Both the position numbers and the translations under genes were made by a program. From contig NC_083531.1 of the NCBI RefSeq assembly GCF_032362555.1, forward strand, positions 3,162,001-3,226,000: 64,000 bases of DNA, written 5' to 3'. Under the pieces are notes generated by a model. It worked only from the letters and a program-made list of their open reading frames with translations, was not told the DNA's origin and searched no databases. This document shows positions 48,665 to 60,200 of the stretch, in pieces (position 1 is the stretch's first letter; each line of letters begins with the position of its first letter). Source of the DNA: Amyelois transitella (Eukaryota; Arthropoda; Insecta; Lepidoptera; Pyralidae).

Positions 48665-51600
48665 TTACTCCTCTTCCTCTGTATGCATACTTTCCAATTG
48701 ACGGATTTTCTTTGCCTGTAAGAAAAAAAAATACATGTGAAATACGACTATCCGTTCTTACGTATTTAAATACATACATACATATAATCACGTCTATATC
48801 CATTCCGAGGTAGACAGAGCCAACAGTCTTGTTAATACTGATAGGCCACGTTCAGCTATTTGGCTTTAAGATAGAATTGAGATTCAAATAGAGACAGGTT
48901 GCTAGCCCATCGCCTAAAAGAAGAATCCCAAGTTTATAAGACTACCTCTTAGTCGCCTTTTACGACATCCATGGGAAAGAGAGTGGTCCTATTCTTTTTT
49001 TGTATTGGTTCCGGGAACCACACGGCACACGTATTTAAACCCTCCGTGGAACAAGTTAGTGTACAGTGAGTGTGTGACTGAATAAGTAGCTGGCTGACGA
49101 CGGGCAAGACACAGCTTTAACCACTGGGCTTAGAGAATTAAAATTTGGCTTCTAAGTTCCTTATACAGTCTACGAATGAAAAAAGGAAGGATTTCCTGAA
49201 ATTCCAGCGGGAACGGTAACTAACGGGATTTTTCGTTTTATAATTAATAGAAAAGAATAGAATAGCTTTTTTTTTTCAAAATTGTATACAAGGTATCACT
49301 TATTGACGTCACATCACTGAAATGTAATTATAACTACTACTGCTAAGTAATATTTTGACAATGAATATTTTCTCTTTAAAATATAAGAATAAAAAGAGAT
49401 CAATTTCATCCAAATAACAACGAATACTTATCAACCCGATAAAAACTATAGTTTCCGTGAGATTTGCGAAAAAACCCGTTTTCTATTGTAGGTAGCGCTA
49501 TGATTGCGCCTGTCGGTGGCGCTAAATTCGCGCGAGTAGGTGCCGCTAAATCCGCGCCGGCTAAGCTGCGGGTAAAATAAAACTTCAACAACATAATGGA
49601 TAAGACGTGTGGTTCCCGGCACCAATACAAAAAAGAATAGGACCACTCCATCTCTTTCCCATGGATGTCGTAAAAGGCGATAAAGGGATAGGCATAGAAA
49701 CATGGAATTTTACTATTAGGCGATGGTCTAACAACCTGCCACTATTTGAATCTCAATTCTATCTTAAAGCCAAATAGCTGAACGCGGCCTAACAGTCTTT
49801 TCATGACTGTTGGCTCTGTCTACCCCGCAATGGAAATAGACTTAATAATATATGAATGTATGAAGCTATAAAACTCACCGTAAAGTCGTGCACGTTCTTC
49901 AAATGATGTTGGAAACTCTTCTTGTTCATAAAGCTCTTCTTACAAATATCACATTGGATGCCTTTGTGCAATCTGAAATGAAAAAAACTATTTGACAAAC
50001 GCCAAAACCGCAATAAAAAAAAGAAAACATTCAATTTTTTATTTATTACTAGCTGTCCCGGCAAACGTTGTTTCGCCATATAAATAATTATTAAGTTATT
50101 TCTAGTTAAAAAAAATGTTAAAGGTCTATATCCCTTACGGGGTAGACAGAGCCAACAGTCTTAGAGACTGAAAGGCCACATTCAGCTGTTTGGCTTAATG
50201 ATAGAATTAAGATTCAAATAGTGACAGGTTGCTTGTCCATCTACATCTACAAGAAGAATCCCAAGTTTATAAGCCTATCCCTTGGTCACCTTTTACGACA
50301 TCCATGGGAAATGAGATTGAGTGATCCTATTGTATTTTATATTGGTGCCGGGAACCTAACGGCACCTATGTATGTATGTATGCATGTATGTATGTATGTA
50401 TGTATGTATGTATGTATGTATGTATGTATGTATGTGTGTTTTAAATACTTACTGCTCGTGCAACTTCCTGTTGCTGTCTTTAGCGAAAGTCTTCGTGCAA
50501 TATTTACAAGTATACTTCACTTGATGTATAGTCTTCTTGTGGTGGCCAAGGAGGCTTTCTAAGCTGCAATAAAAAAAAATTATAACCTTAAATAAATTTG
50601 TATATAGGGGACAAATCCTGGTAAATGTCCAGATAGATGATTCCGGATTCACGCGTCGCATCAGACTATTGATATCCATTCATGTATTCTTTTAACACGG
50701 GTTCTTCCAAAAATCAACGAAATGGCGGGAAACGCACACAAGTGTCAATGTCAAATCGAAATGACAGCCACTCAAGTGACGGAAAGCCGGTAAAAATAAT
50801 TAGGCGAGTGGACATTGTATTAGAGATCTAACTAGCTCAACGATACTATCCTACTAATATTATAAATGCGAAAGTTTGTGAGTATGTCAAGATGTCAGTA
50901 TGGATGTTTCTTACTCTTTCACGCAAAAACTACTGAACCGATTACGATGAGATTTGGTATGTAGGTAGTAAGACCCAGAATAACATATAGGCTACTTTTT
51001 ATCTCGGAGTTCCCGCGGGATTGATAGGGTTTCTATGCGGACATAGTCGCGGGCGGCCTCTAGTATTTTATAATAAACACTTATATAGATGAACATCCAA
51101 GACCCACGACAATCTGAGAAAGCTGTCTTCAATTCGAACCCGGGACCTCCAGTGGCACAGACAATTAATAAATATAATATAATGTTGCCTATGTTTGCTA
51201 TATATATATTATATAATGTCATAAAAAAAAAAACAAATTAACATTTAAATTAAATTAATATATAACTTACGCAAACTTTTGATCGCATTCGTCGCAAAAG
51301 AACCAAATTGGATACTTCTTGGACCGGCACTCGTTCTTATCCTGATGCGCTTTGAGGAACCGCAGAAATCTGCTGGTGTAACCGCAGACGGTGCAGTGGA
51401 ACGCCCTGGCAATACAAAAGAAACGATGGTCAAGGTCTTAATAAGATATACTAGTTACTGACATGAGTCTTCTTCTGACATGAGAGAGTGCCATGTGGTT
51501 CCCGGCACCAATACAAAAACGAATAGGACCACTTCAATCTCTATCAAATGGATGTCGTAAAGGCGACTAAGGGATAGGCTTACAAACTTGAGATTCTTTT

Positions 51601-54600
51601 TTAAGGTAATGGGTTAGCAACCTGCCGCTATTTGAATCTCAATTCTATCATTAAGCCAAATAGCTGAACGTGGCTTATCAGTCTTTTCAAGACTGTTGGC
51701 TCTGTCTACCCCGCAAGGGATATAGACGTGACCATATGTGTGTATGTAGAGTCCTCTTCCTCTTGGCTTTAGTCCCGGTTGCATCCCCACCTGGAGCCCT
51801 GTTAATGCCTTTGACCATGGATACTAGATTGTGTGAGTCAGGTTTTTACACGAAGCGACTCACATCTGACCTCCGCAACCTTTGCAGGTAAACCTTACCC
51901 GTATTAAATCCATGGTTATACATCCAGTTGCCTGAATGTGCAGGGTTTAACGATGTTTTCCCTCACCGTAAGAGCATCGGTTAGTTATCAAACTAATGTA
52001 CATAACTTCGAGAATAGTCATTGGTGCATGGCCGCGGTAGGATTCGAATTCTCCCTTAATTCGAACGGTCCCTTACGGAATAGACCACTGACGCGCTTAA
52101 CCCAGACCTTCCAGAACTTATGTAGTAAGTGTGAAGGGATAGTGGTAAATGGCAAGATGTCTCTGCCTACTCCTCCGGGAAAGTGGCGTAATTTTATTTA
52201 TATGTATTATGGAAAGGTAACATCTGTTTTAATATTATAAAGCTGAAATGTTTGTTTGTTTGTTTATTTGAACGTACTAATCTCAGGAACTACTGGTTCG
52301 AATTGAAAAATTATTTTTGTGTTGAATAGACCATTTATAGAGGAAGGCTTTAGGCTATATAACATCACGCTGCAACTTAAAGGAGCGAAGAAATAATGGA
52401 AAACGTAAAAAACCGGGGAAAATTATTCACCCTTGAGGGCTTCAATGATGTCTAAAATAACTATTCCACGCGGATGAAGTCGCGGGCATAGCTACTACAT
52501 AAATAAAAACACGCCTCTTTTTCGGAGCGATAGGAAGACTACTACTGGAATACTCCTTACATGAAATGGTGTTGATAATGTTCCATAGCTGTTTTCCTAT
52601 CAGCAAATCTCTGTTCACATATAGTGCAACATTCCAGTCCCTGTTTCTGCAAAATAAAAAGGATTTTAAGAAAACAATTGAAATATCCTATCACTTGTCC
52701 AGCTAAACTATAATAAACATAGAAATAAAGAGGAAAGTAATAAATTTACATTAATTTCCCCAGTATTTAGGAGGTCAAGAGTACCCGAAACCGCCGAGCT
52801 TGCATGAAGAGAGTTATGAATGTGGATGAAGCGAAGGAAGTATGCACAGATCGTGGCAAGTGGAAAGATGTTGTCTCTGCCTGTCCCTCTGGGAAAAAGG
52901 CGTGATTTTATGTATCAATGTATTTAGAAAATACAAAGAAAGCGACAAAACTGTGTCAGAGGCGGCGATAATAAAATCGGCACATAAAGTATTGCCATGT
53001 TATTAACATTTGGTAATACCAACATTTCTAAGAGGTGATAGCTGAAAATTAGCATTTCAGTGCAGAAAGATAACAAAATTTTGACTATTTCGACTAGTTA
53101 CCTACCACACATGCGTTAGTTAAGGATTTGTTTTTGTCTAATTTATTTTATGTCTGGAGCACTGTTAAATAAATGTTTAACAATCTAAATAAACAATTTA
53201 ACAAGTCATTTTTTTTATTATTCTCTAGAAAGTAACCGATAAATGGAACATACAAAAGCTTCCCAACATTACTTACAAGTCAATAGAATGCATTAAACTA
53301 AGGAAAAACATACCTCATCATGTTTCTCCAAGTGATCAGTATATTGATTTACATTATCATAACCGTACACACATTTCTCGCATTTGAAATAGGCGTTCTT
53401 GTAACAATTGTTCTCTCTCTCCCTATCCAACATCTCTTCCATCTCTTCCCTACTTATCTTCTTCCTGGAAACATTCTTATACGGGTTCAAGATCTTGCCC
53501 CTTGGTACATCAAATACTTTGTGGTTAGATTGTAAAGCAATAAACGAATCTTCATTTTCATTAACCCCGTGATCTGACTCGCTCACTTCAGCTGTTGCGA
53601 CTAAATTGTTCTCCTTCTTAACCTTGAGATCTTGCAGAAACGCTTCTAACGTGTTCTCTATGATTTTATTTGTTTCTTCATCATCAATCTCAAAGTTCAC
53701 TGGTAATTTCTGTAATATATCATCATCATTTTCGTCTTGATACTCCATTGGGTCGTCTTCACACTGTGAACTCAGTTCTGTTTGACTGTTTAGACGATTC
53801 CTAATAGACCCGCCATCTGTTGAATAATTATCATCGTCTATAACATCTTTGTATTGTACCTCCTCATATAATGTGTTGTTGATGTAATTATTTTCAAAAT
53901 CTTCAGTTTCTTTCATCAATTCGTCATTTTCGTCACTCTGAATCTGAATTCGGCTGGACTGGTCCTCCATAACTATTTTCACACCATCAACCATTTGTTC
54001 CCATTTTAGATTGGAGAATGATTTGATTGAAGTCTGTGGAATATTAACTTAATTTAAAACTACAACAGCTTATTGACAAAAAGTGTAACCCTTACAGATT
54101 TGTCATGTCTGTCTGTTAGTCGTATGTTTAAGGTTAAAATTAAAAAAGAGGATGTTTTTAATTTTGCAATACAATTTTAAAACAAAATTGCTTAGGCAAT
54201 GTGCACTCCAGTGCATCTCTTTGCCTAAGCAATTTTCACAATAATTTTTTTTTTTTTTTTTAATCTGTATAATAGAATTCAAATTGAAAATTGATTTAAA
54301 CAAAATTGTTTGTGATACAGAATGATTAAGATGAAAATATTGTTTCTTTTTTTCTATTTAAAATTATTTATGTAGGTATGTTTTAAAATATATGTAATTT
54401 GATATCATCAAAAAGTAAAAATTTGCCTAATGAGGCTGAAGGCTTTTTCCTCAAGAATATGTTTTGTACAGTGGTGTCCACCTCTCTAACACCAGTGTTA
54501 TGAAATTACTAAAAATTTAAACTCCTGGGCCCACACTGCTTTCACCAAAAATACTCACCAACTGCCCTTCCAGAAATTTTGTGAACATCTTCTGGGCCTC

Positions 54601-55838
54601 CGACGCCTTTTGCCTGAATTTGACAAACTTCCTCATAGTCGTGCTGCATTCCCAACATATTCTATTTTCGTTGATATCCAACTAGAAAATTTATAACATT
54701 TTTAATATAGTCATCATATCTATAATGCTTGATTCAGTTTTGTCCCCACCCTGGGATGTAGCCTGGAGTCCTAATGCCCAGTTGCAACAATAATACTTTG
54801 GGGCCTGGGACCTGCTTTCCTACATTGTGTCATGAAGCAAGGTAAAAAAGGAAAAATATTTTACTGATTTTAAACTGTGGCATTGCATTATATATATTTT
54901 TAAATAATACAGGTATTACATTATATAATATATGGCATTTAATACTTTAGTATTATTTATAAACAAAAATACTTGACTGGAATAGCAAAAACCGAATCAC
55001 CAAAAAAAAGCATGTAAATAAATATACAGTATAAAAGGCAGCATTATTGAAAATGCATCCTCTCATAGGCTATCTCTCTCTCTTTCTATCAGGCTATCTC
55101 TCTCTCTTTCTATCATCACTTGAGTTATGGTGAGTGGCTTAAAATTTAAAAAAAAATTATAAGTGGTAAGGCACACTTAAAATATTGTACAATATAATTT
55201 TAAGTGGCAACTTATGATTCCAAATTGTATGCATTATTTTAGTCTACAGTGATGTAAGATGTAACTGAAAATCTTTTATTATGATGGACCTACAAAATTT
55301 CCCCTTGGAGACTTCTTCCTCCTGGCTTTAGTCCTGGTTGCATCCTTACTTCTTTAAAGAGAAGCCCAAGGTATGCCTTTGATCTTTGACCTTTGGGGAT
55401 TGGGAGTCAGGTTTTTACACGTAGCAACTCCCATCTGAACGCCGCAAACTTTGCAACATCACAATAAACCATTGTGATGAAATCTGCACATCTTACCACA
55501 TTTATAATATTAAAACTGTCAGTAGCTTTAACATGGTACCTATTTAGTTTGGATATACTGGATACATGAGCCAAAGGCAGGCGTAATTGATTTGCTTATT
55601 ATAAGATAGGGTAGCTCTACATAACCTATAATTGTCCGGATTAAAAAAGAATAAATACATTGTTTATAATATACCTACCATATTTTTAAAAAATCCTATA
55701 ATTTCAGAGTGTACTTACTTGTAAATCAGGTAATAATTCTTGAATTTGTTGAATGTCTTTTAAGTGTTGTAATTCACGATCACTTGCGAGGCAAGTAACG
55801 CAGACGATGTCATTAAGATATAGTTTCAATTCTTCCAT
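48665..55838 (-). CDS. Gene A: ZAD-C2H2 zinc-finger protein, 8 exons, 479 aa
   Basis: Exons: 55838-55719, 54681-54559, 54033-53314, 52646-52561, 51405-51271, 50563-50453, 49972-49879 and 48715-48665. All junctions are GT-AG and all phases agree; the total is 1440 bases including the stop. Residues 1-80 form a ZAD dimerisation domain with CVTC (13-16) and CWEC (49-52). Residues 82-290 are acidic and poorly structured (EDDPMEYQDENDDD). Six fingers follow between about 297 and 462: CEKC...H-H, CTIC...H-H, CTVC (C2HC form), CDEC, CKYC and CDIC, several split by introns. The last exon encodes a short acidic tail (TEEEE). Proteins of this group are nuclear, sequence-specific DNA-binding factors that dimerise through the ZAD. 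This is a normal host gene; its introns hold SINEs, mini-Helitrons and a (TATG)n tract. The start was chosen as the first ATG before the ZAD. Confidence 0.9.
48785..49025 (-). repeat. Lepidopteran interspersed repeat, inverse orientation, intron of gene A
   Basis: Begins ACGTCTATATCCATTCCG, contains GTAGACAGAGCCAACAGTCT, TTGAGATTCAAATAG, GGTTGCTAGCCCATCGCC and ends TTGGTTCCGGGAACCACAC. Confidence 0.8.
49246..49345. repeat. (GAATA)n-started interspersed repeat
   Basis: AAAAGAATAGAATAGC, a T run, CAAAATTGTATACAAGGTAT and CACTTATTGACGTCACATCA; third copy of the repeat at 40503 and 46606. Confidence 0.65.
49607..49850 (+). repeat. Lepidopteran interspersed repeat, intron of gene A
   Basis: Full-length copy from GTGTGGTTCCCGGCACCAAT to TGTTGGCTCTGTCTACCCCG and AATAGACTTAAT; lies 30 bases from exon 7 of gene A. 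Confidence 0.8.
50122..50434 (-). repeat. Interspersed repeat (inverse) followed by (TATG)n
   Basis: ATATCCCTTACGGGGTAGAC to GTGCCGGGAACCTAACGGCA, followed by a TATG/CATG microsatellite at 50368-50434 adjacent to exon 6 of gene A. Confidence 0.8.
50849..51063 (+). mobile_element. Non-autonomous Helitron (215 bp) in an intron of gene A
   Basis: Starts TCCTACTAATATTATAAATG after A, contains CTACTGAACCGATTACGATG, and ends with GTCGCGGGCGGCCTCTAG before T. This is a miniature Helitron type. Confidence 0.8.
51065..51170 (-). repeat. tRNA-derived SINE fragment, antisense
   Basis: GATGAACATCCAAGACCCAC, CAATTCGAACCCGGGACCTC and GTGGCACAGACAA are the inverse of the SINE at 60952-61085. Confidence 0.65.
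51494..51750 (+). repeat. Lepidopteran interspersed repeat, full copy
   Basis: GTGGTTCCCGGCACCAATAC at the left, CGTAAAGGCGACTAAGGGAT in the middle, CCCGCAAGGGATATAGACGT at the right. The clearest copy of the family in the window. Confidence 0.85.
52225..52494 (+). mobile_element. Non-autonomous Helitron-like element
   Basis: Starts near TTTTAATATTATAAAGCTG, contains CAGGAACTACTGGTTCGAAT and ends GCGGATGAAGTCGCGGGCAT then AGCTAC. Same family as 58955-59210 (inverse) and 61280-61544. Confidence 0.65.
52755..52905 (+). repeat. Non-LTR retrotransposon 3'-end fragment
   Basis: Encodes the same tail as 60702-60911 (RACMKRVMNVDEAKEVC, KDVVSACPSGKKA), ending GCGTGATTTTATGTAT. Confidence 0.7.
54184..54236. 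repeat. Intron hairpin, 16-bp perfect arms
   Basis: AAAATTGCTTAGGCAA (54184-54199) and its reverse complement (54221-54236) enclose an inner inverted pair TGCACT/AGTGCA. It lies in the intron between exons 2 and 3 of gene A. Confidence 0.9.
55062..55112. repeat. 25-bp tandem duplication in an intron of gene A
   Basis: Two copies of AGGCTATCTCTCTCTCTTTC plus TATC in a row. Confidence 0.9.
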
Positions 55839-57298
55839 ATTAAAATGTTTGGACTACAAAAAATTACCAAATTTATATTACAGATAAAACGAAGCTCAAC
55901 AATTTGAATTAAAATAAAAGTAAGTAGGACGCTACGCCATTCGCTTTTACTGACAGTGTTGCCTTCTTGATCAGTCAGGTGAATTTGCGATAAAAGTTTT
56001 ATTGCAACGCAATACATAGGTAATATCTACATTTGTCTTTTAAGCAAATAGGATTTTAACCATTTTAGGTAGTACATTCTTTTTAGGCATTGACATTCAT
56101 TAATTGATTGTTTTCAGCATGGAAAATTTATTGATAAGTTATCAATTTTTTTTTTAATTCTTGAATAATTTCAATTTTCTTAAAAAAAAATAAACATTAG
56201 ACGAAAGTTTTGGAATTACAATGAAAATAATAAATAATACGTGGTACAACGAAATCCCCTGAAAATTTGAATTAAAATAAAAGTAAGTAGGACGCTACGC
56301 CATTCGCTTTTACTGACGGTGTTGCCTTCTTGATCAGTCAGGTGAATTTGCGATAAAAGTTTTATTGCAACGCAATACATAGGTATTATCTACATTTGTC
56401 TTTTAAGCAAATAGGATTTTAACCATTTTAGGTAGTACATTGTTTTAAGGCATTGACATTCATTAATTGATTATTTTCAGCATGGAAAATTTATTGATAA
56501 GTTATCAATTTTTCTTTAAATTCTTGAATAATTTCAATTTTCTTAAAAAAAAAAATAAACATTAGACGAAAGTTTTGGAATTACAATGAAAATAATAAAT
56601 AATACGTGGTACAACGAAATCCCCTGAAAATTTAAGAATTATTCCGTTTTTTACATTAATTATACTGCTAAATATTCTTATTATTATCACTTGAGAGTCA
56701 GACTCTATCAAAGTTTAAATTCGCGGTTTTATTGTGTTGTAGCGGGTATTATAAAATTTGTACTATAGTTAATATTTAAAGATTTTTAATATTTGTTAAT
56801 TATTTTGTATTTTAGTTTCTGCTGAGTCCGGCCCCTAGATACGGTCCTGTCCTTAATGGAATATCTAGCGCCCGGCATTTTGAAATCGCGGATTCGATGA
56901 ATTTCGTTGCGTTTTTGTTTCTTGTCACATTTTTTCATTCAATACCTATATTTTAAGTTAGTTTTTTTGTTAAAAATAGCAACCAATATATGTTTATTTT
57001 AATTAAATGCTTCTCTAAAATACGGCAAATAAGACAAAGCTCTACTCTATCAATCGGTTCAAATGAAGGCAAGGTTTATAATTACATGATAAACACTCAT
57101 GATAGTTAAAAAAATTAATCATGAATCGACTTTTTCATTAATCGATAGTTTTACAGCCCTAAATTTTATATTTGTTTTGGTTTTATTGTGTTGATATTTG
57201 TCAATGTGATGTTTGTTATGGCTTTTAAATTTTGTATTGTGAAATTTATTGTAAAAACTGGGAAAACTATTTATTAAGTAAATATTTAAAATAATATA
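55839..57298. promoter_or_regulatory. Divergent intergenic region between genes A and B
   Basis: The 1.46-kb region separates the two start codons, so it must contain both promoters. Its left half is a ~363-bp direct duplication (next entry). The right half is AT-rich; a GC-richer patch (GAGTCCGGCCCCTAGATACG, 56824-56843) is the only composition change. No TATA box is clear at either side. Confidence 0.6.
55901..56634. repeat. Direct tandem duplication, ~363-bp unit
   Basis: Unit 1 starts at 55901 (AATTTGAATTAAAATAAAAG) and unit 2 at 56264. They are almost identical, including CGCTACGCCATTCGCTTTTA and ACGTGGTACAACGAAATCCC, with a few substitutions and poly-A/T length changes. Confidence 0.95.
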
Positions 57299-60200
57299 AT
57301 GGAAGTTTGTTACACTTGTTTAAGCACGGATCGCATGCTTTTTCCCTTGAGTAAATTCGAAGAATTCATTAGAGAAACCTCAATGGTAAAAGTTTATGTC
57401 ACTATTTATTAAAAGGCACAAGAATCTTATTTAATTACACGTCCCAACCCGACTGCAATCTCACAGAGACTGATGCCATGTTTAGCTGTATGGCATAAGG
57501 ATGGAATTGATATTTAAATAGTGACAGGTTACTAGCCCATCGCCTAAAAGAACCCCAAGTGTTATTAGCTTATTTCTTTCCTTTTACGACATCCATGGTA
57601 TTCATTCAAATTAATAAACACATGTCACATCTTTATCCTTAGGGGGTAGACAGAATCAACAGTCCCAAATAGACTGAAATTGAAAACGATACAGTTGTGA
57701 TTGTATGTATATATGGTTTGATAAATGTTACTAGCCCATCGCTTAATAAAAGAATCCCAAGATTATATACTGACGAACCAGTATGGAATCAAATATGAAT
57801 TCTGTAAAATTTTTATATTTCAGATGCCATGTTATACATTTACGAAAGGCTCCGTTTGTTGGGAATGTTGCCGCATCATTGAAAAATTTACAAAATTTAA
57901 AAAGCAAATTTTAAAAGCTCAGAACTTATTGCACACTGTGGATAAGGTATTTAACAATCAAGAAATCTTGAATTGCTAGCTAAAAACTTAGTTCATACAT
58001 ACATACACACCATCACGTCTTTATCCCTTGGGGTGTAGACAGAGCCAACAGTCCTGAAAAGACATTCAGCTTTTTGGCTTGATGATAGAGTTGAGATTCA
58101 AATAGTGACAGGTTGCTAGCCCATCACCTGAAAGAAGAATCCCAAGTTTATAAGCCTATCCCTTAGTCGCCTTTTACGACATCCATGGGAACGAGATGGA
58201 GTGGTCCTATTCTTTTTTTTATTGGTCCCAAGAACCACACGAGAACTTAGTTCAGTTGTTTTCAGTTTAATTCTTGGATATGTATATATAACTGACCAAT
58301 GTCTGTACTTGTAAGATGTAGGTGAGAAATCAATATGACAAGGACTGAGGAGATTTTCTATAAAAGAACAGCCATTGTGTTTGGACTTTTAGAACTATTG
58401 AATCAATTTGAATGTGGTTTTGTCAAATATGTTAGGCTTGGCCCCACTTAAAAACTAGTATATAAAAACATCCCCCCACCCCTCTTAAGGGGGGGGGTCT
58501 TAAGCTTTATTAATAAACTTACAGTGAATAAAGTTGCAGATAATATACTAGTAGTAAACTATGGCATTGTTGGCTTGATTGGATTAGTCATTATACCTAA
58601 TATAATTGAGTTTTTTTTTTCAAATTTTACTTCTCAAAATACAGGTCGGCTGGAAGAGATCCCACTTAGGGATACACCTGCTTTTGTAATGTACTGCTGT
58701 TTTATATTTGTAAATTTGAAATAATGTACTCCTTGAGTGAACAATAGCATTTACCTACTTATTTACTTGTTTTATTGCACAAAAAATTGTATAAAGGGCA
58801 GACTTATTCTCTACCAGTCTACCACTGATTCTGATCTGACCAAACTACATATATATAGTAATAAATTGCCTATGCATACTGCAAAATACATTTATAACAA
58901 ACAAAATGCATAAGAACATACAAGATATGTACATAAAATATATACAAAACTTTCTGTGCCCGCGACTCCATCCGCGTGGAATAGTTATTTTGGGCATCAC
59001 TGAAGCTATCAAGGGCTAATAATTTTCCCCGCTTTTGTTTTTTACATTTACCATTATTTCTTCACTCCTAATAGTTGAAGCGTGATTTTATATAGCCTTC
59101 CTTGATAAATGGTCTATTCAACACAAAAATATTTTTTTTCAAATCAAACCAGTAGTTCCTGAGGTTAGCGCTTTCAAACAAACAAACTCTTCAGCTTTAC
59201 AATATAAATACACATACATAAAATATCAAATTAGGATGAGTATTATTGATCCATTCACAGCATTGCTTACTTGCTTTTGTAAATATTTTCAGCTGGATTT
59301 AACGTGTTTAAGTTCTTTAGTTGTACATACAAAATCAGATTTTGATGCGGAATATTATTACACACCTGACCCTCTCGTGATATCAGAGGACTATACGAAA
59401 TCCAAACTTGAAGTTAAAAAAGAAGATGTTTCTGTAAACATTGATGACAATATTGATTCTGATGATATAGATTACAAATTTGATGTAAAAATCGAAGATG
59501 ATAAACCGATACTCGAAGATATAAACACGGAAACAGTAAAAAAGAGAGGAAATAAATTGAATAAAAAGAAAAAAAATAAATCTTCTAAAGATATAAAAGA
59601 CTTGGTCGATAAGTTTACAACAGTTGTATACAATGAAGAGGAGATGTTGAAGAGAAGACAGGAGAAGAGAGAACGGCCGAATTTTAAGAAGATACCGTTT
59701 AAATGTGATATGTGTGTTCTCGGGTTTACAAAGAAAGACACTCGCGATCAACATATACGGAAGAAACATGATGAGGTAATATACTCTCTCAATGATCCTG
59801 CTTTATACATACATGTTATCACGTCTATACCTCTTGCGGGGTAGACAGAGCGCCAACAGTCTCGAAAAGACCGAAAAGCCGCGTTCAGCTGCATGGCTTT
59901 ATAACGGAATTGAGATTCAAATAGTGACAGGTTGCTAAGCCAATCGCCTACAAGAAGAATTCCAAGTTTTAGGCTATCCCTTAGGCGCCTTTTACGACAT
60001 AGGAAAGAGATGGAGTGGTCCTAGTCTTTAGTGCCGAGAGCTACATGGCACCTATCTTTAATATTAATAACACAAATATTCAAAACTTACAAATGTTGAT
60101 GTTAATTCACGTCTATATCTCTTGCGGGTAGACAGAGTCAACACTTAATGTATATTTAATGAGATATAATGTGCATTTACTTACATATATATATTTATTT

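Noticed and set aside
50368-50434. Possible CRISPR-like or coding repeat (Met-Tyr-Val-Cys run)
   Set aside because: Simple (TATG)n microsatellite in an intron; CRISPR arrays are not expected in a eukaryote.
53320-53535. Plus-strand 71-codon ORF opposite gene A exon 3
   Set aside because: Antisense shadow of a well-supported exon.
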